This document shows, piece after piece, positions 24,931 to 33,904 of a DNA stretch of 58,695 nucleotides; the first letter of the stretch is position 1; every line of letters starts with the position of its first letter. The notes under the pieces are model-generated. The model had not been told where the DNA came from. It ran no database searches and saw only the letters and a program-made list of their open reading frames with translations. Position numbers and translations under genes: made by a program. This stretch comes from Bordetella parapertussis (GTDB taxonomy: Bacteria; Acidobacteriota; Terriglobia; Bryobacterales; Bryobacteraceae). The stretch is from contig CALQCC020000030.1 in assembly GCA_943328975.2 (NCBI GenBank), positions 1-58,695 of the forward strand, in the 5' to 3' direction.

Positions 24931-25860
24931 CTCGACCGCGCCGGCGGCCGGACCGTAATCCGCTGGCCAGCCAGTGGGCTTCGCGTCCGGAAGATTGAAC
25001 AGCACCGCTTGAATCTCCTGGATCGCGCCCTGCTTGATCGCAAAGAACTCCGCCACCAGCCGATCGTTCGAGGTGGCGATCGATTGACTCTTCGCGCCGC
25101 CCTTTAGCCCGAAGCGCACGATGGAGAGCACCACGCCGCGCTCTTCGTCGACCACAGGGTAGCGGCGGTCCCAGATATTCCGACCGAGGAACCTACCTTC
25201 ATCGAACCCGCGCGAGGTGTCGTTGAAAACGCCGTCCCGCATCAGTGCCGTGGTTTGCAGTCCGTTCTCGAAGCGCACCGAATCCGGCAATAGTCGAGCG
25301 CGATGATACGCCGGCGTCCCATTGGTTTGGAATGCGCGCCAGTAACTTTCCGCCGCCGCGATCAAATCGAAGTAGGAGTCGCGGTCGGCCTCGCGAATCG
25401 ACAGCTTGAAGGCAGGCGAGACTTCTTTCAGTCGATCCTCGTCCCACAAGCGATCGGCGTCGCCCTTGTTGGCTTTGATCGTTTCAATCTCCGTGATGGA
25501 ACCGTTCAGCACCTTGAGCCGCACCATGTACATGGTCTTGGTGCCGTCGGCATTGCGGATAATCGCCTCTGTGCCCGTATCTCCGCGCCGTGTGTTCACA
25601 CCGTCAAAGCGAAATACAGTTTCCGCCGCGCTATCCCAGAACGTGGCTGCGAGCGCTTTCTCAGCTCCGTTCTCCGTGATCCGAGCCTTGCCCGCCTGCG
25701 GCAGTGCCCGAGCATCGTTAGCCAACAGCGCCTTGAAGTAGGAGTCGACGAAGCCCGTCAAACAGGCCCGATCGCACGTCGTCTGCTGGGCGCTGCCAGT
25801 TTGCGCAGACAGTGTAGCGAGTGCGCAAATCCAAATTTTCAAGTACAGAGATTTCGACAT
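24928..25860 (-). CDS. Secreted DUF8021-like protein
   Basis: 310-residue exported protein. A signal peptide (MSKSLYLKIWICALATLSAQTGSAQ) is followed by CDRACLTGFVDSYFKALLANDARALP and ARITENG. This Cys-rich N-terminal pattern with an SnoaL-like body recalls the family I know as DUF8021, of unknown function; the number is from memory. The gene at 36705-37562 is a second, divergent member. AGGAG lies 8 bases before the ATG at 25860. It is divergent from the ThDP enzyme gene. Confidence 0.65.
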   Translation of the reverse strand: MSKSLYLKIWICALATLSAQTGSAQQTTCDRACLTGFVDSYFKALLANDARALPQAGKARITENGAEKALAATFWDSAAETVFRFDGVNTRRGDTGTEAIIRNADGTKTMYMVRLKVLNGSITEIETIKANKGDADRLWDEDRLKEVSPAFKLSIREADRDSYFDLIAAAESYWRAFQTNGTPAYHRARLLPDSVRFENGLQTTALMRDGVFNDTSRGFDEGRFLGRNIWDRRYPVVDEERGVVLSIVRFGLKGGAKSQSIATSNDRLVAEFFAIKQGAIQEIQAVLFNLPDAKPTGWPADYGPAAGAVE

Positions 25861-25973
25861 GTACGGAGCTCCTAAAACGTGGAAATGGGACGGAAAGATC
25901 CCGAAGACGCATTGTAACGCGGCGTGCAGAGAGCTGAAGAATGTTAAGATGGCTTCCCAGCGAGGTGCTTCCC

Positions 25974-27857
25974 GTGTCCAGAAATAAAGACTCCTTGGCT
26001 CGAAGGCGTTTTCTAAAAGGAGCGGGGGCCGCCGCGGGCGTTGCGCTTGCACCACAAGTCGCCACCGCGCAGCCCTCCGCTGCGGCGCCAACCCTGACTG
26101 CACCCGAGCGTCCGGGTTCCGACTTCATGCTCGATGTCATTCGTTCCCTCGACATCGAATACTGCGCGATGAACACCGGCTCCGCTTTCCGCGGCCTGCA
26201 CGAATCGATCCTCCACCACGGCGGTAACAAGAATCCAGAGATCCTCACTTGCCTGCACGAAGAGTCCTCCGTAGCCATGGCCCACGGCTACGCCAAGATC
26301 GAAGGCAAGCCCATGATGGTCATGGCGCACGGCACCGTTGGCCTGCAGCACGCCTCCATGGCGATCTACAACGCTTACTGCGATCGGGTCCCGCTCTACA
26401 TCATCGTAGGCAACATCATGGATCTGAACTATCGCCGCGGCAACGCCGAATGGGTCCACAGCGTTCAGGATGCTGCCGCCATGGTCCGCGATTACGTCAA
26501 ATGGGACGACAATCCTGCCTCCCTCACGCACTTCGCTGAATCCGCAGTGCGCGCCTATAAGATCTCAATGACGCCGCCCACCGAACCGGTTCTCATTGTC
26601 GCGGACGCCGTGTTGCAGGAAGAACCTGTCACGGAAAAGAATCTGCGTATTCCCAAGCTCTCCATCTCCGCTCCGCCGCAAGGCGACCCCACCGCTCTCC
26701 GCGAAGCCGCGCGACTATTAGTTGCCGCTGATAACCCCGTCATCGTTGCCGGTCGTGTCGCCCGCACCCAGCGCGGCATTGATCTCTTGGTGGAATTGGC
26801 GGAACTATTGCAGGCCCGCGTTCAAGACCAACGTTGGCGCATGAACTTTCCTTCCGCGCATCCTTTGTATGGCAACCCCGGCGCGCTGCCGATGAATCCC
26901 AACGTCTCCGACGCCGACGTGCTCCTCGCGCTGGAGCCGCAGGACCTGTGGGCCATGACCCATCGCATGACGGGCCTGAATCGTTTCGGCATGGAGACGC
27001 AGGCTGTGCTCAAGCCCGGCTCCAAAATCATCACGCTCTCTGCCGTCGAGCTGAACCACAAATCCAATTACCAGGACTTCGGACGCTACGTTGAGGCCGA
27101 CCTCTCCATCACCGGCGACGCCGAGGCCTCGCTGCCCGCGCTCATCGAAGAAGTTCGTCGCGCACTCACTGCGGCCCGGCGTGCGGCCATTCAGCAACGG
27201 GGCGTCCGTGTCACTGAAACCAACGCGCAGGCCCGCCGCCAGAACCGTGAACTCGCCGCCGTCGCCTGGGATGCCAGCCCCATCAGCACCGCTCGGCTCT
27301 CCGCTGAAATCTGGGCGCAAGTGAAGAATGAAGATTGGTCCCTGGTGTCCTTCGACCGGATGATGAGTTCCTGGCCCACGCGCCTCTGGAACTTTTCCAA
27401 GCCTCACCACTATATTGGAGGACACGGTGGTTCCGGCATGGGCTACGGACTGCCTGCCGCCGTCGGTGCAGCCCTCGCTAATAAGAAACATGGTCGCCTT
27501 ACCATCAACATCCAACCCGATGGCGATCTCAACTACGCGCCCGGCGTGTTGTGGACCGCAGCGCACCATCAGATCCCGCTGCTCACCATCATGCACAACA
27601 ACCGCGCGTATCATGAGGAGCGTATGTACCTCGCGCTGCTCGGCGCGAAGTATGACCGTGGCGTCGAAGGTTCCGATATTGGTACCGCCATCTCCGGACC
27701 GGACATCGACTACGCCGGCATGGCCCGCAGCTACGGCCTCTATGCGGAAGGCCCCATCTCCAATCCCAACGACCTCGCGCCCGCGATCCGCCGCGCCATC
27801 GAACGCGTCAAGAAAGGCGAGCCCGCACTCCTGGACGTGCTGACACAACCGCGATGA
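25974..27857 (+). CDS. Tat-exported thiamine-diphosphate-dependent enzyme
   Basis: 627-residue enzyme of the acetolactate synthase/benzoylformate decarboxylase superfamily. The ThDP parts are intact: catalytic Glu in CLHEESSVAMAHGYAK, and the Mg-ThDP motif from PDGDLNYAPG to MHNN. Unusually, it begins with a twin-arginine signal (ARRRFLKGAGAAAGVALAPQVATA), so it should be folded with cofactor and exported. GTG 25974 is preferred to ATG 25941 because GAGG precedes it and the Tat signal then starts normally. It overlaps the cytochrome c gene by 4 bp (ATGA), which points to electron transfer from a 2-oxoacid or similar substrate to a c-type haem. The substrate is unknown. Confidence 0.85.
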   Translation: MSRNKDSLARRRFLKGAGAAAGVALAPQVATAQPSAAAPTLTAPERPGSDFMLDVIRSLDIEYCAMNTGSAFRGLHESILHHGGNKNPEILTCLHEESSVAMAHGYAKIEGKPMMVMAHGTVGLQHASMAIYNAYCDRVPLYIIVGNIMDLNYRRGNAEWVHSVQDAAAMVRDYVKWDDNPASLTHFAESAVRAYKISMTPPTEPVLIVADAVLQEEPVTEKNLRIPKLSISAPPQGDPTALREAARLLVAADNPVIVAGRVARTQRGIDLLVELAELLQARVQDQRWRMNFPSAHPLYGNPGALPMNPNVSDADVLLALEPQDLWAMTHRMTGLNRFGMETQAVLKPGSKIITLSAVELNHKSNYQDFGRYVEADLSITGDAEASLPALIEEVRRALTAARRAAIQQRGVRVTETNAQARRQNRELAAVAWDASPISTARLSAEIWAQVKNEDWSLVSFDRMMSSWPTRLWNFSKPHHYIGGHGGSGMGYGLPAAVGAALANKKHGRLTINIQPDGDLNYAPGVLWTAAHHQIPLLTIMHNNRAYHEERMYLALLGAKYDRGVEGSDIGTAISGPDIDYAGMARSYGLYAEGPISNPNDLAPAIRRAIERVKKGEPALLDVLTQPR

Positions 27858-28192
27858 AACACATGACTGTAATTCTCTTCTGTCTCATTGCCGCACTGGC
27901 GATCCGGGCTCAAGCGCCCAATACTGAAACCGGCAAGAAGCTTTTCGAACAGCAGGCCTGCTATCAATGCCACGGCTGGCGCGGGCAAGGGGGACTCCCC
28001 GGCCCGCGTCTCGCGCAAACTAAACTGAACCTCGCCGGCTTCCGCGCTATCCTGCGCGATCCACCACCGAGCAACATGCCGCCCTATCGCGCGGCCCTAT
28101 TGAGCGACGCGCAAATCGCCGACATCTTCGCCTATATCCAATCGTTCCCGCCGCCGGAACCGGCCGCGAACATCCCGCTGCTTCAGAACTGA
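27854..28192 (+). CDS. Small periplasmic cytochrome c
   Basis: 112-residue monohaem cytochrome. Signal [20 protein letters not shown], haem site CYQCH (about residues 36-40) and a distal Met candidate in [22 protein letters not shown], as in class I cytochromes. The start overlaps the stop of the exported ThDP enzyme, so the two are made together; it is the natural electron acceptor or shuttle for that enzyme. YjbQ follows 13 bp later. Confidence 0.88.
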   Translation: MKHMTVILFCLIAALAIRAQAPNTETGKKLFEQQACYQCHGWRGQGGLPGPRLAQTKLNLAGFRAILRDPPPSNMPPYRAALLSDAQIADIFAYIQSFPPPEPAANIPLLQN

Positions 28193-28205
28193 GGAACAGA
28201 GTCGT

Positions 28206-28625
28206 ATGAAGTCCTACCGCAAAGAACTCTGGTTCGAGGTGCCCACCCGCCGAGCCTTCGTTAACATCACCCCCGAAGTCGAGACCTGCCTCAAAGAAAG
28301 CGGCATCGCCGAAGGCTTAGTGCTGGTGAACGCCATGCACATCACCGCCTCGGTCTTCATCAACGACGACGAGCGCGGTCTGCACCAGGACTACGACAAG
28401 TGGTTGGAAGCGCTGGCACCGCACGAACCCGTCGCACAGTATCAACACAATCGCAGCGGTGAAGATAATGCCGACGCCCACATGAAACGCCAGATCATGG
28501 GCAGGGAAGTTGTGGTCGCGGTCACCAAGGGAAAGCTGGACTTCGGACCCTGGGAGCAGATCTTCTACGGCGAGTTCGACGGCGGTAGGCGCAAGCGCGC
28601 GTTGGTAAAGATCATCGGCGAGTAG
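28206..28625 (+). CDS. YjbQ family protein (UPF0047)
   Basis: 139-residue protein with the family signature [21 protein letters not shown], including the His and acidic residues that line its pocket, and ending ALVKIIGE. YjbQ proteins have weak thiamine-phosphate synthase activity in some assays; their true role is unclear. Its place directly after a ThDP enzyme and cytochrome c gene is suggestive but not proof of a thiamine link. Probably the last gene of that operon. Confidence 0.88.
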   Translation: MKSYRKELWFEVPTRRAFVNITPEVETCLKESGIAEGLVLVNAMHITASVFINDDERGLHQDYDKWLEALAPHEPVAQYQHNRSGEDNADAHMKRQIMGREVVVAVTKGKLDFGPWEQIFYGEFDGGRRKRALVKIIGE

Positions 28626-28653
28626 GTGGCTCCCCACCTTTCCGATTCCACGC

Positions 28654-28659
28654 TAGTAT
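28654..28659 (+). promoter_or_regulatory. -10 box of a probable leaderless transcript
   Basis: TAGTAT lies 6 bases before the ATG at 28666, with no ribosome site between. Confidence 0.5.
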
Positions 28660-28665
28660 AGACCC

Positions 28666-29274
28666 ATGCGATTGCTCCTCGTTTCGACATGCATTGTTTC
28701 CCTTGCTTTCCTGGCGTCTGCGCAAGACAAAGGTAAAGGAGGTCAGGCTAAAGGCGGTGCTCCGGCACCTCCGATGACGTTGACCATTCCTGGATTTCCC
28801 GATGGCGGTCAAATCCCCGTCAAATTCAGTCAGGCGGCTCCCGGAGTTGCGACTGGTGAGGGAACCTCTCCCGCAATGAGCTGGGCGAACGCCCCTGCTG
28901 GTACGCAGAGCTTCTTCCTCAACATGCATGACATGGATCTTGCCCGCAACAAGACTACGGACGACCAGGCGCACTGGGTCCTTTGGAACATTCCCGCCAG
29001 CGCCACCGGTTTGCCGGAAGGCGTGGCCAAGGGTTCACCACTGCCCGACGGAAGTTTTCAGATCAGCGCGACCGGTCCGATGTACCGCGGTCCGGGTGCC
29101 GCTGCGAACGGTCCGTTCCATCACTATGTGTTCGATCTCTATGCCCTGGATATCAAGCTGGACGTGAAGCCGAGCGCGGATGCGTTTGAGACGCGCGCGG
29201 AGGTGATGAAAGCGATTCAGGGACACATCGTGGCGAAGGCTGTTTACCTCGGCTTGTTCCGGCGGCCTCAGTAA
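28666..29274 (+). CDS. Secreted YbhB/YbcL (PEBP) family protein
   Basis: 202-residue phosphatidylethanolamine-binding-protein fold. Signal MRLLLVSTCIVSLAFLASAQ, a Lys/Gly linker (DKGKGGQAKGGAPAPP), then the PEBP core: TSPAMSWANAPAGTQSF, HWVLWNIPA and FHHYVFDLYALD. Bacterial members bind small anionic ligands, but their role is unknown. The linker repeats the GGQAKGG word found in the next gene, which suggests the two exported proteins share a property or origin. Confidence 0.88.
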   Translation: MRLLLVSTCIVSLAFLASAQDKGKGGQAKGGAPAPPMTLTIPGFPDGGQIPVKFSQAAPGVATGEGTSPAMSWANAPAGTQSFFLNMHDMDLARNKTTDDQAHWVLWNIPASATGLPEGVAKGSPLPDGSFQISATGPMYRGPGAAANGPFHHYVFDLYALDIKLDVKPSADAFETRAEVMKAIQGHIVAKAVYLGLFRRPQ

Positions 29275-29303
29275 CCGTTCCCCTTCGATGCTCAAACCGC
29301 GAC

Positions 29304-29309
29304 TACAAT
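29304..29309 (+). promoter_or_regulatory. -10 box of a probable leaderless transcript
   Basis: TACAAT lies 7 bases before the ATG at 29317, with no ribosome site between. Confidence 0.55.
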
Positions 29310-29316
29310 AAGATCC

Positions 29317-30297
29317 ATGAAGACCCTGCCTGTCTTACTGCTCGCCGCCGTCACGTTGGTGGCGCAAGATACTTCCGAAGCCCACCTCGCTGCCGCGAAG
29401 GCCGCAGCAGGTAACGATTTCGTGAATCTGTTCAACTTCCAATGTTACGGTCCTGGACCGGGAGGGCAACGGCCAGTGCCGGGTGCAGCAGTGGCGCAGG
29501 GCAAGCAAGGTGGCGGCCAAGCGAAAGGTGGAGGAGCCCCCAGACAGCCCGGCCCGCCGGATCCATCGACGTATCATCGGGAACCGGCGAAGGTCTTCGA
29601 CAACCTTTACTGGTTCGGCCAATCTGAGTACGCCGTGTGGGCGATCACAACCTCGCAAGGTATTATCGTCATCGATACGATCTTTGACTATTCGGTCGAA
29701 GACGAAGTGGTGAACGGGATGAAGAAGCTGGGTCTGGACCCGGCCAACATCAAGTACGTTGTGGTCACGCATCCGCACCCGGATCACGATGGCGGCGCGA
29801 AGTACCTGCAAGACCACTACGGCGCGCGCGTCATCATGTCGCCGGCGGATTGGGACGTGCTCGACAAGCGAACTAACGGTACGAAGCCGAAGCGCGACAT
29901 CGAAGCGACCGACGGGCAGAAGCTCACGCTGGGCGACACCACCATCACGCTCTACATCACTCCGGGTCACACGCCGGGTACGATCTCGCTGCTCTATCCG
30001 GTGAAGGACAACGGCACGCCGCACCTGGTGGCGGAGTGGGGCGGAGTGGGGCTCAATGCGGACAAAGAATCCGTGCAGACCTACATCAAGTCGAACCAGC
30101 GCTTCGCCGGCATTGTAAAGCAAGCGGGTGCGGATATCGTCCTGGCCAACCACACCGATTGGGATGGGTCCAAGGTCTACATTCCTGCCTTGGCCGATCG
30201 CAAGCCGGGCACGCCGAATCCCTACATCGTGGGGAATGCGAAGGTCCTCAACTATCTGAAGGTCGCGGAAGAGTGCGCGCTGTCGCGCATCAACTAG
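29317..30297 (+). CDS. Secreted metallo-beta-lactamase-fold hydrolase
   Basis: 326-residue exported enzyme. The metal motif HPHPDHDGG (about residues 150-158) is complete, followed by TPGHTPGTISLLYPV with the third His and a later NHTDWDG. It is the two-zinc plan of subclass B3-like and other MBL-fold hydrolases; the substrate cannot be told. A basic low-complexity stretch (QGKQGGGQAKGGGAPRQPG, about residues 62-80) is inserted before the core. It starts the operon with the kinase-propeller gene, 9 bp downstream. Confidence 0.85.
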   Translation: MKTLPVLLLAAVTLVAQDTSEAHLAAAKAAAGNDFVNLFNFQCYGPGPGGQRPVPGAAVAQGKQGGGQAKGGGAPRQPGPPDPSTYHREPAKVFDNLYWFGQSEYAVWAITTSQGIIVIDTIFDYSVEDEVVNGMKKLGLDPANIKYVVVTHPHPDHDGGAKYLQDHYGARVIMSPADWDVLDKRTNGTKPKRDIEATDGQKLTLGDTTITLYITPGHTPGTISLLYPVKDNGTPHLVAEWGGVGLNADKESVQTYIKSNQRFAGIVKQAGADIVLANHTDWDGSKVYIPALADRKPGTPNPYIVGNAKVLNYLKVAEECALSRIN

Positions 30298-30306
30298 GAC
30301 TTTCCG

Positions 30307-32952
30307 ATGCCACTCTCCGCGGGCGACAAGCTCGGCCAATATAACGTTCTATCGCTGTTGGGCAAAGGCGGCATGGGCGAGGTGTATCGCGCCCTCGACA
30401 CGCAACTGAAGCGCGAGGTTGCATTGAAAGTGCTGCCCGCCGCTTTCTCTGCTGACCCGGAACGTCTGGCGCGATTTCAGCGCGAGGCGGAGCTGCTGGC
30501 CTCGCTGGATCATCCCAACATCGGGCACATCTACGGGATGGTTCAGGCGGAGCGCAATTGGGCGCTGGTGCTGGCGTTGATCGAAGGGCCGACGCTGGCG
30601 GATCGGATCGCACAAGGTCCGGTACCGGCGGACGAGGCGATCGCGCTTTCCAAGCAGATCATCGATGCGCTGGAGTATGCGCATGAGCGCGGCGTAATTC
30701 ATCGCGACCTGAAGCCCGCCAACATCAAGGTCACACCTGACGGCGTCGTTAAGGTGTTGGACTTCGGATTGGCGAAGGCGCTGGATCAGCGCGCGGGCTC
30801 GACGTCGCTCGATCCGGAGAATTCTCCCACGCTCACCATGGGTGCCACGCAGGCGGGCGTGATCATGGGGACCGCCGCTTACATGTCGCCGGAGCAAGCG
30901 GTGGGCAAGCCCGCGGATCGGCGCTCGGATATTTTTTCCTTCGGCGTAGTGTTGTACGAGATGCTCACGGGCCAGCGATCGTTCCGTGGCGAGTCGATGG
31001 GGGACACGCTGGCGGCGGTGGTGAAGGATGCTCCGGACTGGTCGGCGCTACCCTCCGCGACCCCTTCGCATCTGCGGACGTTGTTGCAGCGAATGCTGGC
31101 CAAGGATCGCAAGCAACGTTTGCAGGTCATCGGCGAGGCGCGGTTGATTTTGGAAGCGGGCGAACCTGCGGCTGCTCCTGTGAGGTCTGAATCCGGCGCT
31201 CCGCGAAAGTTTCTTTGGTCGACCGTGATCGTGGCGGCAGTCGCATTGTTTGCCGCGGCCGGTGTGTCCTACGTCCACTTCCGTGAGACGGCGTCTGTAT
31301 TGCCGTCGGGGCGTTTCAACGTCGCGCTGCCGAGCAATCTGGGCTTTCTGGAACTGTCGCCGGATGGAGGTACGCTGTCCTTCGTGAGCAGTGAGGGCGG
31401 CCAGCCCCGGATCTGGGTCCGCCCCCTGGATGTGCTGGAGGCGCGACAGATTCCGGGAACCGAGGGCGCGTCTTTCCCCTTTTGGTCGCCCGACGGGGAG
31501 AATCTCGGCTTCTTCGCCGACGGCAAACTCAAGAAGATTGCAGTAGCGGGAGGTCCGGCGCAGACTCTGTGTGACGCGCCGACGGCGCGCGGAGGCACTT
31601 GGAATCGCGAGGGAGTCATCGTGTTCGCGCCCAACATCGAAGGAAGCTTGTTTCGTGTTTCCGCCGACGGTGGCACGCCGGCGCAGCTCACAAAATTCGG
31701 TCGTTATCCGGAATTCATTCTGGGTGGCAAACGCTTCTTGTTTGAAGGTGGATCCGGTCAAGCTGAAACGACGGGAATCTTCGCCGGCTCACTCGATGGT
31801 TCGTCCCCCGTCCGCATCCTGCCGGATGATTCGCGCGCGCTGTACACGCCACTTCCAGCGGGCGAGGCGGCGGGGCACTTGCTGTTCCGGCGTGAAGGTA
31901 CGCTCATGGCACTGCCCTTCGACGCCGAGAAGCTCAGCACCACGGGTAGCGCTATCCCGCTCGCGGAAAATGTTCCTGAGGCTGGGACCAACGGCTACGG
32001 CGGATTCGCTGCTTCCGGGAACGGCGTGCTGCTGTATCGGTCAGGTGCGCAGACGTCCAACGTCAAGTTGGCGTGGTTGGACCGGTCTGGCAAACGGCTC
32101 GACGTCAAAGGGGAGGCGAGAGACTATGTAAGTTTGGCGCTCTCTCCCGATGGGAAGCGCGCGGCGACTATCATTTCGGCCGGAACCCTAGCCGGCGCCG
32201 GCGACGTCTGGCTGCAGGATTTGGAACGCGGCGTGGCAACAAAGTTCACGTTCCGCGCAGGGATGCGTTTCCCCGTCTGGTCTCCCGACGGAAAGTTCAT
32301 CGTCTTCACTGACGCTCCCAATATAGGCGGCTTGTACCGGAAGCCCTCGGACGGAGGGGGCGTGGAGGAGTTGCTCTTACCCAAGGGAGGAAATAACACG
32401 GTCCCGACCGAAGTTTCCCCGGACGGGAAGTGGCTGGTCTATTCCCATACGGAAGGGAAAACGAAGGACGACCTGTTGCTGTTGCCGCTGACGGGAGAAC
32501 GCAAACCCGTGGTTTACGTGGATTCGCCGTTCACCGAGTTGCACGGGCAGTTCTCTCCCGACGGCAAATGGATGGCGTACACCTCCGACGAGTCTGGCCG
32601 GAACGAGGTGTATGTGCAGCCCATCCCGGCAACGGGAGCCAAGCGCCAAGTCTCGACCAACGGAGGGGCCCGTCCCCGCTGGCGTCGCGATGGCAAGGAA
32701 CTTTTCTACATCTCGGCGGAATCGAAGTTGATGGCGGTCCCGGCCAAGCTAGGCCCGTCAGGCTATGACTTTGCGGCTCCGCAGCAGCTCTTCGATAAAG
32801 TTCTGGCGCTGGTTGGGAACGCCCGTGAGTTCGGCTACCAGCCCGCGGCCGATGGGCAAAGGTTTCTGATGCTGCTGCCGGAAGAAGGCGCAGCCTCCAC
32901 CGCCCCTGCGGCCACGATCCGGATAAACTGGCAGGCGGGACTGAAGAAGTAA
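30307..32952 (+). CDS. Membrane Ser/Thr protein kinase with TolB-like propeller
   Basis: 881-residue eukaryotic-type kinase. Gly loop GKGGMGEVYRA, VAIK-type lysine in EVALKVLP, catalytic HRDLKPANIKV and DFGLAKA are all present, so it should be active. One TM segment (about residues 300-322) is followed by a WD40/TolB-like beta-propeller with repeated SPDGKW/SPDGK words (about 330-880), placed in the periplasm. This kinase-TM-propeller plan is common in Solibacter and is thought to sense extracellular ligands. It lies 9 bp after the MBL-fold gene, so the two probably share a transcript. Confidence 0.92.
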   Translation: MPLSAGDKLGQYNVLSLLGKGGMGEVYRALDTQLKREVALKVLPAAFSADPERLARFQREAELLASLDHPNIGHIYGMVQAERNWALVLALIEGPTLADRIAQGPVPADEAIALSKQIIDALEYAHERGVIHRDLKPANIKVTPDGVVKVLDFGLAKALDQRAGSTSLDPENSPTLTMGATQAGVIMGTAAYMSPEQAVGKPADRRSDIFSFGVVLYEMLTGQRSFRGESMGDTLAAVVKDAPDWSALPSATPSHLRTLLQRMLAKDRKQRLQVIGEARLILEAGEPAAAPVRSESGAPRKFLWSTVIVAAVALFAAAGVSYVHFRETASVLPSGRFNVALPSNLGFLELSPDGGTLSFVSSEGGQPRIWVRPLDVLEARQIPGTEGASFPFWSPDGENLGFFADGKLKKIAVAGGPAQTLCDAPTARGGTWNREGVIVFAPNIEGSLFRVSADGGTPAQLTKFGRYPEFILGGKRFLFEGGSGQAETTGIFAGSLDGSSPVRILPDDSRALYTPLPAGEAAGHLLFRREGTLMALPFDAEKLSTTGSAIPLAENVPEAGTNGYGGFAASGNGVLLYRSGAQTSNVKLAWLDRSGKRLDVKGEARDYVSLALSPDGKRAATIISAGTLAGAGDVWLQDLERGVATKFTFRAGMRFPVWSPDGKFIVFTDAPNIGGLYRKPSDGGGVEELLLPKGGNNTVPTEVSPDGKWLVYSHTEGKTKDDLLLLPLTGERKPVVYVDSPFTELHGQFSPDGKWMAYTSDESGRNEVYVQPIPATGAKRQVSTNGGARPRWRRDGKELFYISAESKLMAVPAKLGPSGYDFAAPQQLFDKVLALVGNAREFGYQPAADGQRFLMLLPEEGAASTAPAATIRINWQAGLKK

Positions 32953-32984
32953 CAGCAGCAACGTGGTCACGTCGTCCTTTGCCA

Positions 32985-33347
32985 CTAGCGCCGCGTTCCG
33001 TACTCCAGCGTAAAGTAGGTCACGTTCAGATCCGCTAACGGGCCTCGGAGCTTCGACAATTCTTCCTCGACTCCATGCACTTCCAGCCGGGCGATTTCAG
33101 CGATCTTCAAAGCCTCACCGAGCAGCGTTCCCACGCTAACGAGGTGGGTGAGCAGCCCGTCCGCGTCTGCGTAGCCCTCGCGGCAGTGAACTTCGTCTCC
33201 GTTGAAGCTGAACCCGTAGTACAGACACTTCGGCTCGTCGGCGGTCGCCGCCATGAACTGCTCGCAGAGTTCCTTAAACGCTTCCAGCTTTCCGTCCGAG
33301 ACTTTGAAGTACGGATGGATTGAGACGCTTCGATCGTTGGTTGCCAT
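32985..33347 (-). CDS. ABM-like dimeric alpha/beta barrel protein
   Basis: 120-residue small protein resembling antibiotic-biosynthesis-monooxygenase-type ferredoxin-like folds: HPYFKVSDGKLEAFKELCEQFM, then CLYYGFSFNGDEVHCREGYADADGLLTHL. Function unknown. Its start is only 23 bp from the divergent gene at 33371 and it seems to be leaderless (TAGAAT 6 bases before the ATG). Confidence 0.7.
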   Translation of the reverse strand: MATNDRSVSIHPYFKVSDGKLEAFKELCEQFMAATADEPKCLYYGFSFNGDEVHCREGYADADGLLTHLVSVGTLLGEALKIAEIARLEVHGVEEELSKLRGPLADLNVTYFTLEYGTRR

Positions 33348-33353
33348 GGACCG

Positions 33354-33363
33354 ATTCTACAAT
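33354..33363. promoter_or_regulatory. Overlapping divergent -10 boxes
   Basis: TACAAT on the plus strand (33358-33363) lies 7 bases before the ATG at 33371. TAGAAT on the minus strand (33354-33359) lies 6 bases before the ATG at 33347. The two boxes share two bases, so both promoters cannot be open at once. Confidence 0.55.
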
Positions 33364-33370
33364 AGTGGAC

Positions 33371-33832
33371 ATGGTGGACCTCACACCAAAACAAGCGCTT
33401 GAAGCTTTCCTCGCAAAGTACGATCCCGCAATCGCTAAAACCGGGAGGCAGGCACTCGCGGTCATGCGCAAGCTTCTGCCGGGTGCCCTCGAACTGGTCT
33501 ACGACAACTACAATGCCTTGGGCGTTGGTTTCGCGTCGACCGAGCGCAGCGGCGTTGTGTTCTCCATCGTGCTCTATCCGCGCTGGGTGTCGCTCTTCTT
33601 ATTTGACGGAGCCGTATTGAAAGACCCCACCATGCGCCTGAAAGGGAAGGGCACTCGTATCCGGCACATCGTGCTCGAAAACGGCGCAGCAACCTTGGCA
33701 GAAGCCGCTGTACAGGACCTCATCCGGCAAGGCATCGCCAAAGCAGATCCACCCCTGCCGCAATCGGGCAAGGGAAGGATCGTCATCAAGTTCGTCTCAG
33801 CCAAACAGCGCCCGCGCCGCCCGGCAAACTGA
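33371..33832 (+). CDS. DUF1801-like protein
   Basis: 153-residue soluble protein resembling the YdhG/DUF1801 family: ALEAFLAKYDPAIAKTGRQAL at the start and LPGALELVYDNYNALGVGF in the middle. Members are small and of unknown function, sometimes compared to frataxin-like folds. The ATG at 33371 agrees with a leaderless promoter. An in-frame upstream ATG at 33320 would overlap the divergent gene and is less likely. Confidence 0.72.
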   Translation: MVDLTPKQALEAFLAKYDPAIAKTGRQALAVMRKLLPGALELVYDNYNALGVGFASTERSGVVFSIVLYPRWVSLFLFDGAVLKDPTMRLKGKGTRIRHIVLENGAATLAEAAVQDLIRQGIAKADPPLPQSGKGRIVIKFVSAKQRPRRPAN

Positions 33833-33904
33833 GTGGCTATAATGTCCAGTACGCATCGGGCATCGAATAACTCTGCCGAGCAACACTTTGCGTAAGGAGC
33901 CAAT

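Noticed and set aside
26805-27848. 347-codon open frame opposite the ThDP enzyme gene
   Set aside because: Shadow frame; the opposite strand has complete ThDP motifs and a Tat signal.
29335-30339. 334-codon open frame opposite the MBL-fold gene
   Set aside because: Shadow frame covering exactly the real gene, rich in Arg and Val with no motif.
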